Part shown: positions 1 to 11,235 of the stretch, in pieces
How the letters are laid out: each line of letters opens with the position of its first letter
How positions within the stretch are numbered: position 1 is the stretch's first letter
Source: Diphasiastrum complanatum
Taxonomy: Eukaryota; Streptophyta; Lycopodiopsida; Lycopodiales; Lycopodiaceae
Reading direction: 5' to 3'
Assembly: GCA_029204225.1 (NCBI GenBank)
Contig: CM055104.1
Coordinates: forward strand, 55,983,447 to 56,047,446
DNA: 64,000 nucleotides
The notes under the pieces: generated by a model
The model's input: only the letters and a program-made list of their open reading frames with translations
The model's database searches: none
Told to the model about the DNA's origin: nothing
Position numbers and translations under genes: made by a program

Positions 1-817
1 TCCACACTGCATAGCTGGAAATCCTGTCCAATTTGCTACTTTCACTCAAAATGGACTCTCACTGAGGAGATGTCATCCCAAAACTACCTAAAACTACAAC
101 CGTAGGCTAAAAGACGTGTTGTAAATACAATGGCGATGTCAGTAGCTTACTTTAATGACCTGCTAAAATTTCACACTAGGGCATCCTGCCGCTTAGGTGG
201 CGTTTCACAAGCCAAGTCGCTTCTCAAATGGAAATGCTTCTCACCTCACACTCCTGACTACCCACTCCCTGAAAGGGGCAAAAGAGATTTAACATCCACT
301 GAGCACTTTCTCTACAACAATCACTTTGTTTTGTAGTACCGTACTTGCAGGCACAATCTAGGTGTCCTTCATTTGGAGGTTATAGCCTTTCGTTTGGGTC
401 AAAATGGATAAATGACCCAAAATAGGGACTTTTCTAGTTTTTGAACTGTTTCTTCAAAATGAAGAAACTCTACCCTTCAGTGAATTTGGACCCAACTCTC
501 ACTTCAAACTAAAATTTTTTAATGAAGTTGCAATGCACTTTGCACTTCAGGTCCTTTTCCTTGAAGTTTAAGATGGATCCAAGGCAATCCAATACTCACT
601 TGAAGATTCCCACTTTCGTTCTTCCTTAAAAAATCTTGGCCCTTTACTTTAGATCAGCAAGATCCAATGGTTGATACAAGCTTGCACATTGAAGACTATT
701 GCTTGAGGCTACTAAGCACCTCTATACACTATGCTACTAGTCGCGTTGGGGGCACGCGACTGCCCGTGACCTCCTCCTCTTTCCTCCAAAGCAAGATTTT
801 GGCTATGGTGATAGCAA
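1..817. other. Unassigned non-coding sequence, probably retroelement LTR or leader
   Basis: No coding frame with recognisable homology is visible; the short open frames here are chance frames. The stretch lies directly upstream of the leader and gag of gypsy element G1, so it is most simply its LTR or leader. I could not find a TG start, a TATA box or a primer-binding site to fix the limits. Confidence 0.4.
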
Positions 818-1140
818 ATTCTTTCAGTAAGAACTCTCGCAGACTCTCTCAATCGATTCAGAATGTCAAATTACATCAGTGATGAAGCCTGCGAGAGTTA
901 GTATGAAGATCTAGTGAAGATCAAGCACAAAAAGTGATTTTGAACCCTCGCATACAATGAAATTTTCACTTATTGCAAGAGTTAACTCTCATAGAGAATT
1001 CTATAGTGAGATCTAACCCAAATCCAGCTACTGTGAAGCTTGCAAGAGTTACTTCCCAGAGATCTAAAAGATATCAAGTTTTTTACCTGCAAAAATAGCT
1101 AAAGAACCCTCGCACAAGATAACCCTCGTAGACCAGATCA
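818..1140 (+). repeat. Gypsy leader segment with TGCGAGAGTT / AACTCTCGCA motifs
   Basis: About 215 bases from 818 match 33784-33993 closely in the same orientation, so this is a dispersed repeat. It is rich in copies of a ten-base motif, TGCGAGAGTT, and its complement AACTCTCGCA, some mutated. Related motif clusters occur at 7940-8200 and, inverted, at 17130-17225. It ends directly at the gag start of G1, which suggests an untranslated leader. The function of the motifs is unknown; paired copies could fold into hairpins. Confidence 0.6.
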
Positions 1141-3062
1141 ATGGAAAGATCTGTATCAGATCCAGCTACTATCAAAATCTCAGGTCAATTAGTGCAAGGA
1201 GAAAAAAGTTATCAAGGAAAAACCACCGCAAAAGATTTAAAATTCATTCTGGCCGATCAGATGAATCAGATCCTTGAAGATTCAGACTGCATCCTATTGT
1301 ATAAGCAGGATCCAATCACTTTGGAACCCACCATCGGATGAATCTGAGATCAGAACGATCAATAGCACGAAGGATAGCAAATCAGGCACCACACCTTCCC
1401 AGATTAGCAACTGTGCAATAAGAGACGAAACCAGAACCAGCACCAATGGATCCAATGGGCCAACCCATACCTATCGCACTCTTGCATGCAGTTCAAAGAG
1501 CACCACAGATGGAGATACCAAAATACGACGAATCCTCAGATCCCATCCGATTCCTCCAAATCTACGAGCAAGCTTGTGAAATCTACAGCGAACGGACACC
1601 TGCAGAGAAGCTGATGCTATTCCCTATGTCCTTACTTGCAGTGGCTCAGGATTGGTTTTTGAACCTGTCAGAGGAAGAGAAATCCACCTGGGAAGCGGTT
1701 AAAGTGGCTCTCATTACGCGCTTTAAACCAAAAAAGTTCCTGGAAGACCCGTTTCTCCTGCTAAGCAAATTCTAGATGGAAAAACGAGAAAGGGTCCGGG
1801 ACTATATTGAACTCGTCAAACATCTACGATCTGAGTGCAGTGCAGCCCTGACTCCCGATCATGCGGTTATCATGTGGTTCCTAGCCGGGTTACCACGAAG
1901 CATCAGAAGAGAACTAAAAAGACGGGAATAGTACGCTACTCTTCAAGAAGCTATGGAAGATGCCATCAGGGAAGAGGATGAGGGATCTGATGATGAATAT
2001 CCTTCCACCCACACTCCTACTTCCTTGATCGCATCATCATCATCAAACGCATCCGCTCTATCCACAGAACTACTGTTGGAGCAAATGACAAAATTACACA
2101 AACAACAGATGGAGCAACTTACGGTGCAGTTTGACCAGAAACTGAAGGCCTTACAAGGAACTGTAGCAGTAACTCCACATCAACCGAAGCCAACCCAGCT
2201 GTAGTATCCTCGACGAGAAAATGGATGGTGTTCAATATGCATGCAAAACCATACAGCGAACGAGTGTCCATTCCTAAAGCAAAATCTGAGACTGACACAT
2301 AGATTCTGCTATCTGTGCAATGCAACATTGCACAATACGACATTTTGTCTGTTTAAACCCAGGGTTGTTCAACAGAAGAGAAGTCATTATCAGACTTCTT
2401 ATCCTTATCATCAAGGGGCACCTAACGCGACACCAAGGTACGGCACACCCAATCAACCACAACGCATGGCCTTACCTGCTCCACCAGGGCCAGCCAATCA
2501 ACAAGTGGCCCATGTAAATCTGACAGCAGCAAAATAAGAATTGCAAATGTCACCTCAACCTGAGTAGTAGCAATGGTACGGACCAGATGAACCATTTATG
2601 GATCCTGCCATAAATGAATATGTTTTGGCCTATGCAGCTCAAACTCAACGTCAAGGTGGAAGAAATTACGGCTGCTACGGGTGCGGCGAGAGACACAGAA
2701 TTGCAGAATGTCCTTACAAAGGACAATATACAACCTCCTGTCGGGATTGCGGTTATGGACATTGTTTCAAGAATTGTCCATTTAAACCTGGAACCAGTGC
2801 ACCTCTTAATCTCATTGCCATACAGCAATCAGCAGTTCCAGCAGGGATGCCATTGAAAGGACGACACGACTACGCTCCTGTGTTAGTTGTTACGCGAGCG
2901 CAGAAGAGGAAGGAAGTGGCTCCCTCACCACCACCATCGGACACTGACGACCAACCCTCAACTTCAACGCCATATCCAAATGTGAGGGAAGAGATAAGAC
3001 AGTGCCATAAAATAAGACACTGCATACAAAAAGCACAAGAGGAGGAAAAAGAGCAAGTATGA
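1141..3062 (+). pseudogene. gag: Ty3/gypsy gag, element G1, four zinc knuckles, broken
   Basis: Degenerate capsid-nucleocapsid gene of a Ty3/gypsy LTR retrotransposon; Gag would package the element's RNA in cytoplasmic particles. The retrotransposon gag core lies at about 1515-1940 (PKYDESSDPIRFLQIYEQAC, then QDWFLNLSEEEKSTWEAV). It is followed by an acidic and coiled stretch (1953-2200) and four zinc-knuckle-like motifs: CSICMQNHTANEC and CYLCNATLHNTTFC (about 2230-2350), then CYGCGERHRIAEC and CRDCGYGHCFKNC (about 2670-2790). Three of the four have three rather than four residues between the second Cys and His. Reading is broken by a frame change near 1340-1445 and stops near 1773, 1929, 2202, 2535, 2565 and 3060. 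Several of these replace Gln codons. The ATG at 1141 follows the leader directly and is the likely start. A related copy starts at 17400. Confidence 0.85.
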
Positions 3063-3143
3063 AACAATTTCATAGAACCTCCAGTCGGCGTCGAACAGGA
3101 TCCGCAAACGGGCTCACCACTGAGCACTGATCAAAATGATTGG

Positions 3144-3757
3144 TTGCACCAACATGAACCACCTTTTCACATGGTGGAGCCTGAGGAACCACGCACTGAA
3201 AGGCTCACACTCTTGCTATCAAGCCACATTAGTTTACCCCTCGGAGAACTACTGCGGATTGTACCACAAGCAAAAAGCCTTTTAGCTGAATGGGCCAAGG
3301 CGGATGAGGAGCCAGTAGCGCCTGAGCCCATATATTGTGCGGGCTATGATGAAACAAGTAACATCCTCCACGTCGGAGTAGCATGGGAAAGTGAGGAACA
3401 CAACATCACTTTGCCAATCAAACACAAGAGATATGAGGACGAGGCGGTAGTGGTAGATGGAGGATTGGGTGTTAATCTGATCTCCACTACTTTGTACAAA
3501 AATGGAGTTTACAAGGATTGAAGCTAGCTAGATTCACCATCAAACTAGCAGATCAATCCTGTGTGAAACCAAAAGGTGTAATTGTTGATATTCTCGTAAA
3601 GATAGCAGGCATGCAGTATGTGATTACTTTTGTGGTCATGGATATACCTGAATCTCCATCTACATACCGAGTTTTACTGGGAAGACCATGGTTGAGGGCT
3701 GCCCATGTAGTACACAACTGGGGTACATGGAAACTCACCTTTGAGAATAGAGAATAG
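3144..3757 (+). pseudogene. Ty3/gypsy aspartic protease, element G1, broken
   Basis: Retropepsin-like protease region that would cleave the Gag-Pol polyprotein. The active-site region reads VVVDGGLGVNLI (about 3440-3480): the catalytic Asp is present, but the usual D-S/T-G is D-G-G. The C-terminal signature LLGRPWLRAAHVVHNWGTW is clear at about 3675-3735. A frameshift with overlapping frames at 3518-3521 and stops at 3519 and 3757 break it. It lies between the gag zinc knuckles and the RT, the normal gypsy order. The related element G4 at 45-47 kb has no such domain. Function is assigned from the family; this copy is almost certainly inactive. Confidence 0.75.
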
Positions 3758-3787
3758 GCTGTAAAGGTAGATCCAACCACATGGGCG

Positions 3788-4836
3788 GTGAAACCTATTG
3801 CACCCAAAGCTGATGACGCATCATCCACGACAGATCATACGATTGACCGCCCAAGGCCAACCAAGGGAGGTCACTATCATTCAGAGACGGATGTCATGAG
3901 ATGGATGGATGCATTAGCAACTATTGACTGCCAGGCCTGTCAATATGAATCAGATCTAGAACCGAGTACATCTTTACCCAAATGTTACACTATGGACACA
4001 CCACTCACATTTGGGTTGAATATGATAAACATAGCATGGCTGTCAGCAGAACCGATTGAAAACCCAGTGGATGATGATCTAGTCCCTTGGCAACATGCTC
4101 TAACTTATAATAAGGAGATTGAGCTGACTGATGAACAAGTCCTACACCACATGGACCCAGATCATTACGGAATCAAGAAGGTACCAGCTCAACCACCACA
4201 AAGGTCTACTATGGTGAAAGTCTCAAGGATCGAACCACCCAAGGCACCTGCGAATAAGAAGAATCAGTTGAAGCAATGCTACAACCAGGTAATCCGATGG
4301 AGTGACCTACCCAAAGAGGCAATGGCTACAGTAGACGTTGATATTCATAACCATGAGGCGAATGTCACAGTAGTCTCGAAGAAAGACAACAAGGATGAAC
4401 CCACCAAAACGACAAAAAAGGACAAAAAGAAGGTGTTGGATTCCTTGAAGTCAATCAAGTTGGACTCAGATACAACGTCATCTTCTACACAGGTGACAAA
4501 AAATAAAAAAATGACAGTCGGGCCAAGATCAATATGCTGAAAGAGGAATCTCAACAACCTCCAGTTCACGAGTTGTCTAATACTTTCAAGAATTATACAT
4601 TGGACGACGTGGTAATCATGATGTCGCAAGCCCAACCAGAACCTGATCAAAGTCAGGCACCAGCAAAACAAGTCTTCGCGGGACCTGCGCGAACACAGCC
4701 GATGAATCTTGCGGAACCAGAAGAAGAAGAAAGGATAGTGCATGTGGGAGAGCAGTTAACACCCACGCAGTTCAAGAGATTACGATCCTTGTTGGTGGAA
4801 TATAAAGACTGTTTTGCCTGGAGCTATAGTGATCTA
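3788..4836 (+). pseudogene. Gypsy pol linker between protease and RT, element G1
   Basis: Two overlapping open frames (3788-4540 and 4534-4959) cover the protease-RT linker. The first is hydrophilic, with Lys/Thr-rich low-complexity sequence near its end, and has no catalytic motif I recognise. The second carries the segment before the RT (PTQFKRLRSLLVEYKDCFAW), the typical start of gypsy RT. G4 carries an equivalent stretch at about 46200-46310. The frame change at 4534-4540 is a lesion in this copy. No function beyond polyprotein spacer is proposed. Confidence 0.65.
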
Positions 4837-5740
4837 AAGGGCATTCCGCCAACAGTAGTCCAACACACCATACCTTTGGTGGACGGAGCAGTCCCCAAGG
4901 TAAGCCGTTACTACCGCTGTAACCCAAATTATACAGAACTGATCAAGCAAGAGTTGTAGAAGCTTATGGATGTAGATTTTATTTATGAAATTGAGCACAC
5001 AGAATGGGTATCGCCAACAGTTATAGGACCCAAGAAGAATGGCAAAATGCAGATCTGTGTGAATCAGAAGGCGCTTAATGCAGTCACCAAAAAGGACCAT
5101 TTTCCTTTACCATTTATGGAAAGTGTCCTCGATAGAGTAGCTGGTGACGAAGCCTACAGTTTTCTAAACGACTTCAGCGGCTACAACCAGGTGAAAATAG
5201 CCCCCCAGGACCAGCACAAGACAGCATTCGCCACGAAATGGGGAACTTATGCCTATAAAGTGATGCCATTCGGACTTTGCAATGCCCCAAGCACTTTCCA
5301 ATGAGTCATGCAGACGACATTCAAAGATTATTTGCAAAAATTTCTGGAAATTTTCTTGGACGATCTGTGCGTGCATGGACCAGATTCAGAAGACTTATCC
5401 AATTTGGAAAAGGTGCTACAAAAATGCCGCGAATACCAGATCTCCCTGAATCCAAAAAAATGTCAATTCTGGGTGACACATGGCTTGATACTCGGCCATA
5501 TAGTGTCAAGACACGGGATCGCCACATATCTATCAAAGATCAAGATCATTGTTGATCTACCACCACTGGGGATGATCCGCAAGGTCTATATTTTCATGGG
5601 TCATGCTAACTATTATAGGATCTTCATTCTTGATTTTGTGGAGTTAGCCAGACCAATTTACAAGCTCACAACGGATCCACATTGGAATGAGGAAGCTCTA
5701 AAGGCTTTCCAGAAGATTAAGTATGCATTGGTCTCAGCAC
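4837..5740 (+). pseudogene. Ty3/gypsy reverse transcriptase, element G1, broken
   Basis: RNA-directed DNA polymerase domain that would copy element RNA into cDNA. Visible motifs in order are KKNGKMQICVNQKALNAVTK, FPLPFMESVLDRV, FLNDFSGYNQVKIAPQDQHK, MPFGLCNAPSTFQ and the catalytic FLDDLCVHG (about 5352-5380), then LNPKKCQFWV and LGHIVSRHGIA. The catalytic pair is F-L-D-D rather than Y-x-D-D. Stops occur at about 4957 (TAG where G2 has CAG) and 5302 (TGA where G2 has CGA), both C-to-T changes. G2 (11236 on) and G3 (17982 on) are close relatives, and G4 (46447 on) a more distant one. The copy cannot make a full enzyme. Confidence 0.9.
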
Positions 5741-6162
5741 CAATCCTACGACCACCCAATTGGTCCATTGAATCTCACGTGCATTTGGACGCATCGAAGT
5801 ATGCAGTCGGAGCAGTCTTAATCTAGCCAGGTGAACACAAAAATGATTTTCCAATCCGATTTGCAAGCCGATAGCTCAGTGATACCGAAACGAATTATTC
5901 AACCACAGAGCGAGAAGCACTGGCAATGATCGATGTGGTTAAGAAGTTTCGACACTATTTGATGGCCACACATTTTGTTTTTTATACGGACCATCAACCC
6001 TTGTTATATCTCGTTAATAAAAGTTGGAACACCAGGAGAATCACCAAATGGCTCCTGTTGTTGTTGGAATTTGATTTTTGGATAGTAGTTCGCAAGGAAA
6101 AACAACACTACATGGCAGATCATGTGTCACGAATCAAGGGACAGGAGATTGCAACCCAACCC
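5741..6162 (+). pseudogene. Ty3/gypsy RNase H, element G1, broken
   Basis: RNase H domain that would degrade the RNA strand during reverse transcription. It starts with HVHLDASKYAVGAVL, where the Asp is a catalytic-type residue, and runs through TEREALAMI, FYTDHQPLLYLVN and the C-terminal MADHVSRIKG. TAG stops at about 5824 and 5870 interrupt it; G3 has Gln codons (CAG) at both places. It is contiguous with the RT upstream and the integrase downstream, the usual Ty3/gypsy order. Confidence 0.85.
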
Positions 6163-7463
6163 GACGATGAGCTGGCAGATGCTGCCTTATTTTACATAGA
6201 TACGGTACCAGAATGGGCTGCCGACATTGTTGAATATCTAATGCGGGGCCAAACAGACAAATCACTACCAAAGGCGGAACAGCGGAAATTGATCTTGAAA
6301 GCTAGACCTTATCAGCTGATTGCCGGCCAGTTGTACCAAAGAGGTCCAGACAGAATTTTTCGGTGGTGTATTCTTTCTCATGAGACCACCCAGATCATTT
6401 CGCTTTCACATGAAGGCATGGGTGGAGGTCATTTTGCATCTGACATTACACTTCGCAAGGACTTGCAATCAGGATGTTGGTGGCCAATAATTCATAAAGA
6501 TACAGAGGAATACTTGAAAAAGTGCGATGTGTGCCAAAGGGCAAGAAGACCAACGAGATTAAACTATGATCTACTGCACCCAGTCTTAGCCCAAGCACCA
6601 TTTGAAAAATGGGGACTGGATTATATTGGTCCAATTCACCCTGCAGCAAGGAGTTCACAGGCTCGATATATAATCGTAGCCACGGACTAACTCACCAAAT
6701 GGGTCGAAGCCAAGGCAGTACGAGTAGCAGATGCTAGGACCACTGCCAAGTTCCTTTATGAAAATATCATTGTGCGCTTCGGGTGCCCGGTGGAACTAGT
6801 CAGTGATCGCGAAAGCACTTTCATCAACGAGACCATCAAGGTCCTATTGGAGGAATTCTTTGTGATCCACAGAACCAGTACGCCTTATTATCCTCGTGAT
6901 AATGGGCAAGCAGAATCATCCAATAAGATCTTGTGTAGCGTGCTCACAAAAACAGTTGAAGCTAGCAGATCAGATTGGGAACACAAGTTGCATGATGCAC
7001 TGTGGGCATTCAGGACAGCATATAAAGAGAGCACCGAGCAACACCCTTCCACTTGGTATATGGTCAGGATGCTGTGATGCCAGTAGAGTTTTTAGTTCCA
7101 TCATTAAGAATGGCCACCGCTAAACGTCTTAATGAGTCCAAATCTCTACAGCTATGCCACGAAGCTCTACATAAACTCTGTGAAACACGCTTAATAGATG
7201 TGCATGCACTTGCAGCTGAAAAGAAAAGACGCAAGGCTTGGCATGATCTCAGATTATAAAAGAAGGATTTTTGTTCAGGAAATCTGGTCCTGATGTATAA
7301 AACCAAGGCGATCAAGGGGAAGTTAAAATTCACGGGCGAAGGTCCTTATAGGATTAAGGAAATTCTAAATCATGGGGCCGTGAACTTAGAACAACTTGAT
7401 AGGACGCCCTTCGACACACCCATCAATGGTAGCCGGTTGCACAAGTATTGGCCACCACAGTAA
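6163..7463 (+). pseudogene. Ty3/gypsy integrase, element G1, broken
   Basis: Integrase that would insert element cDNA into the chromosome. The N-terminal HHCC zinc-binding region (SHEGMGGGHFAS, then CDVCQRARRP, about 6400-6545) and the catalytic core are both present. The DDE residues are recognisable in GLDYIGP, VSDRES and NGQAESSN. The C-terminal GPY/F module (GPYRIKEILNHGAVNL) lies at about 7343-7390, and the frame closes with TAA at 7461-7463 after HKYWPPQ. Damage includes a stop at 6688 and frameshifts near 7050-7075 and 7260. All three catalytic acids survive here, whereas in G3 the third has become Lys. No chromodomain follows. Confidence 0.88.
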
Positions 7464-8298
7464 GACAGATCCAGATTGGGAGTGGCACATTGCAAAAAGC
7501 TTATCTGCTCAGCCATTACCGCTAGATCTAAGGAGATCAAGCCAAATCAAACTAAATCCATCAAGATTCAGCCAGATCTGACAGGATCGGGAAAATCCAT
7601 TAGAATCCAAGGAGAATCCAGATCTTGATAGGGTAAAAAAAAAAGTAGATCATCAGACTGACTGAGGGATCTACTACCAAGAATCCATCAGAACTTTCAG
7701 AGCACTACCAACAGTCAGATCAAGCCTAGATGAAGCTGATTACCAGTTTACAAATGTTAAAAATCAGAAAATCTTGAGATCTTGTCAAAAAACACTCTGA
7801 AGGAGCACTTTTTTCATGATTTTTTGAGATCTCTTGGGAGATAGCTCTTGAAAATTGGACAGTCACTAGATCTGACCTAGATGCATCCATGAAGATCTCT
7901 ACGAGAGTTCTTGATGGAGGAATCACCATTTTTTAGTGTATGCAAGAGTTCCCAGAAGCAAAATTTTCAAAACCCTCGCAGAGCATCAAGATCAACTTAC
8001 CAACTCTCACAGGGTGCCTAAATGGAATCAGAGCAGTGAAATTAGCCTGCCTTCATGGTTTGATCTTGAAAATTCAATCACAGAAACAAGTTATGCGAGA
8101 GATCACTTCTTGCGAGAGTTGAACCCTCGCAGGCAACCTGAACTGAAGTAGAACCTTCGCATAGCAGTCAAATCACCTTTTAAACTCTCGCAGACTTCTC
8201 TGAGGCCTTAGAATTTTGTAAAGAAGGTGCCTGCAAAAATTTGGGTGGAACTGAACAAGGAAAAGTGAATTCCACCTAATACGCACTCTAAATTTCGC
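7464..8298 (+). other. 3' untranslated region and probable LTR U3 after G1
   Basis: Non-coding DNA from the end of G1 pol to the TATA box at 8299. It holds an A-rich run near 7637 and, from 7940, another cluster of TGCGAGAGTT / CCCTCGCAG motifs. The part from about 7950 to ORF1 recurs inverted at 16754-17230 and 55789-56235. It most likely contains the G1 3' end and the U3 promoter region of the element carrying ORF1. I could not fix LTR borders. Confidence 0.5.
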
Positions 8299-8306
8299 TA
8301 TATAAG
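8299..8306 (+). promoter_or_regulatory. TATA box upstream of ORF1
   Basis: TATATAAG lies about 250 bases before the ORF1 start, inside a block that is conserved in two inverted copies. The copy near 56040 keeps the box. The copy near 17008 has lost two bases of it (CTATAAGGG), which would weaken that promoter. The role is inferred from the motif and its position. Confidence 0.6.
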
Positions 8307-8558
8307 GGCTGAATTCGAGTCATTTGTCACCTTTGCTAGCGAAACTCTGCCAAAATTTCCACTGAAAATACCAAGTTTTCTGTTTTCAACCAAACTTCCT
8401 ACCAGCTATCATTTGCTCATATCAAACATCGATCTGCACTCTGAACTACAATCATTGTCATCCAACACTCATTATTCTTAGTTTTCTACTGTTTCCTTAC
8501 ATTTTCCACCGTTTTTTTGCTTTTTCGACTTTTTCGACCACTAATCATCATTGCTAAC

Positions 8559-9186
8559 ATGGCCTCCTCATCCTCTAAATACTCTGGCGCCAAACAGGTG
8601 ATCCAGCGTGACAACCCTGAGGCCACGCAGATTTGGCCTTTACCCTCTGACACTTTGATCCAACCATGGCTGTAGACAGTCGGGCCCCTCCTTGAAGCAA
8701 TGGGCTTTTACTCGGCGCTCTTCCATTTTGAGATTAACATGGCCCTCGCCCTTCACGCTTACGCCACCTGGGACGAGGACAAGGCTCGTTTCTACTTTCT
8801 ATACCAAGGTACCATATACAAGTTCAGGATTAACGCCAACTCGATGATCACCGTTGGCATTACGTCCGGTGATCGTCAACCCATCTCCCATCGCCACGCC
8901 AAAGCTCTGATCAAACCATTCGTCACCCAAACCACACCAGAAATTTCCATCCAGACTCAACAATGGTTACCTGATAGAAGCTATCACGGAACCCGTCATC
9001 CAGGTAGCTGCGCATCTGTTGAATAACTTTTTGGTTATTTCAACATTTCGCAAGGACAAAATCCAGTCTACGCTGCTGAGTCAGATAGTGAAATCCTTTC
9101 TGAAATTTTCTAATCCCTCTGTTGTGCCATACGACTGGCATAGATTCCTTATTGAGAACTAACAAACTCCATCAAACCCAACAACC
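8559..9186 (+). pseudogene. ORF1 N-terminal region, unknown retroelement-linked protein
   Basis: Start of a long, broken reading frame I do not recognise. The ATG at 8559 begins MASSSSKYSGAKQVIQ; inverted copies at 16753 and 55788 begin with the same Met-Ala-Ser-rich start, which supports it. An in-frame TAG lies near 8673. From 8700 a well-kept block follows (MALALHAYATWDEDKARFYF, then INANSMITVGITSGDRQPIS and AKALIKPFV). Frame is lost near 8960. No catalytic or zinc motif is visible. It could be an extra ORF like those upstream of gag in Tat/Ogre-type gypsy elements, but I see no sequence match that proves it. Membership of a repeated family is certain. Confidence 0.6.
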
Positions 9187-10455
9187 ATGAGCAAATTGCA
9201 GCAGGTCCCCTATTGTGTAACTTTGCTTGCACACTTCTCGAGGCAAAAGTGCGTGGTTTCCAACGCTCATCCCTCCTATCTACCCTTGTGCCACATACTA
9301 ACCTTTACCCACCATCTCAAGCATCTACCTCATCCCAACCTGCAGTCATTAACACAACGGCCACCAAATGAATTTGTGGCACTGCCTCTACATCCACATC
9401 TCCACCTGTTACCCGACGACTCACCTTCTTCCATACTCCACACCACCCTTCAGTTCCCCACTATTTCTCCCATCCTCTCGTTTGGACAAACTGTCCTTGC
9501 CCTTGTTTCCATAGTTGTTTCTCACACCCCACCCGCTTCGCCAAAGGTTGCCGAGGGCAGTCAACCGCTACCTGATGACTCATTTGTACAAACAGTTTTT
9601 GTAGCATCACCAGATCGGACTGACCCTACCACCCCAGATGGCATAAGGATAGATGAAAACCTAATCGAAGACAATGACGATGGAATTCCACAAGTCGTCG
9701 GGGCCGATACAACATAAATCCCTGCCAGTGCCAGTGTACTAGCTGCTCCCACGGATTTAACGACGGCGTACCAAACCCTAGGAAAATACATCCTGGATGC
9801 GGTAGTAGCCAAAGCTATTTTGGAAAGCAGGGTACTACAGTTGGCAACAAGTAATACACAGCTGCGAACAGACCTCACCAAGCTGCAGCAAGAGCTGATT
9901 CTGGCTCAGCAACACGAACAAGTAGGGCACCAGGAGATTGCCAAGTTGCAGCAGAAGGAGGAGGGCCTAAACAAATATATCAAAGCCTCTCCAAAGCACT
10001 GACGGAGGCCTCCACAAAGGTGCAAGAGCTTCAAACTGAAGCATCCCAACGGCTTGCTCCCATCCAAGCGCAACTTACACTTTTGAAAGCAGAGAACACG
10101 CTCCTAGAGATGGAGGTTAAAGCCTTACAAGATAAGAAGCTCGTCTGGTTAGCTCAATCTGCACCAGACACAAGGTCGCTTTCCCAATCAGAGATGAATC
10201 TTCGACGTCAGGTGCAGATTTATAGCCAAACCCTGAACAACTACCAGGTGGAGTTCAATAAGTATCAGTCAAGCGCAACGCAAGAGCTCATCCAGGCCAA
10301 GCAAGCCCTCAAGACATGCCATAAATACATGAAAACGAAGGCCCTGCCCTCCCTCGTGGTAATTCCACCGCCACCTAATTTTGACGCTGCACAGGCTACT
10401 ACCAGCCAAGACCAGAGCCAGCATGCAGCAGGGGGATTTCAACCAGATTAAGGGT
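9187..10455 (+). pseudogene. ORF1 middle region: Pro-rich linker, acidic patch, coiled coil
   Basis: Continuation of ORF1 in three overlapping or adjoining frames. From 9230 to 9560 the product would be rich in Pro, His, Ser and Leu. An acidic stretch follows (IDENLIEDNDDGIPQVVG, about 9645-9700), ended by TAA at 9715. From 9820 to 10451 the frames encode heptad-like Leu/Gln/Glu-rich sequence (LRTDLTKLQQELILAQQ, then LTLLKAENTLLEMEVKAL) typical of a long coiled coil. The frame breaks near 10000. Such a coiled coil suggests self-association, as in some retroelement structural or env-like proteins; that is inference. Confidence 0.5.
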
Positions 10456-11229
10456 CCAAAGGCCAGGACCAAGGGCAGACAGGTGCGACCGCTGAGACGT
10501 GCAACTAGAGCCAAGGCGCAACCACTAGCCAGGGCCCAGCAACATCATCCAGAGGCTCACGAACGATATCTGCCAGCCGGGACTTCCGAAGACCAAAATC
10601 TGTGGAGGAGAACATCAATGAATTTTTATCCAAATATCCCCACGAGTCATCAAGAGGTGGCTGGCAGTTATCATTCTCAACTCAGACCATCAAGGAAAAA
10701 AAACTGCAAGCCTTACCCGCCCTCCAACCACAACCGGAGTGGCGACAACAGTTATTTGAGAGAGACCCTACGACCATCAGGACTTACGTGACGAGTCCAC
10801 AACAGTTACGGGTGAACGTGCATTTCCTGCCATGTCCAAGAAGATCCAAATGGGCGGAATGCGACACTCCTCTGGACCAGATCACACTCAACAATTTCAA
10901 TTGGCCAATCATCAAATCTGAATATGGGTGGACAACGGATGTACACGCCAGAAGGGCTCTCTCCGCATTTACCAGCCACTACATCAATTGTCCTGATCCC
11001 ATAGTCCGCGCGACAGTCGCATGGGACATGGAATATTTAATGGGCATTGAAACAAAATGGGATGATTTCCTTCCCTCCATATTTTTTTATCCAAATAAGG
11101 TGCTCGCTTCCAACAAAGTCAAAGACTAGCTGCCAGTCGCTCGCGTATATTACCGAGCTGCATTCCTTGGTGATCCCTGGACGAAACGATTCCAAGCATG
11201 GGTGGATTAGGAATGGTTGACAGGAGTTC
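10456..11229 (+). pseudogene. ORF1 C-terminal region
   Basis: Best preserved as an open frame at 10602-11129, with residual coding similarity after the TAG at 11127-11129 up to about 11225. The product segment is mixed alpha/beta in character, with NNFNWPIIKSEYGWTTDV, then AFTSHYINCPDPIVRATVAW and WDDFLPSIFFYPNKVLAS. I recognise no domain. At about 11229-11236 it joins directly to a gypsy RT at the sequence TCTAAAGGGCATTCC, which also occurs in intact order in G1 (4833-4847). The junction is therefore a deletion or template switch. Confidence 0.5.
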
Positions 11230-11235
11230 ACCAGT

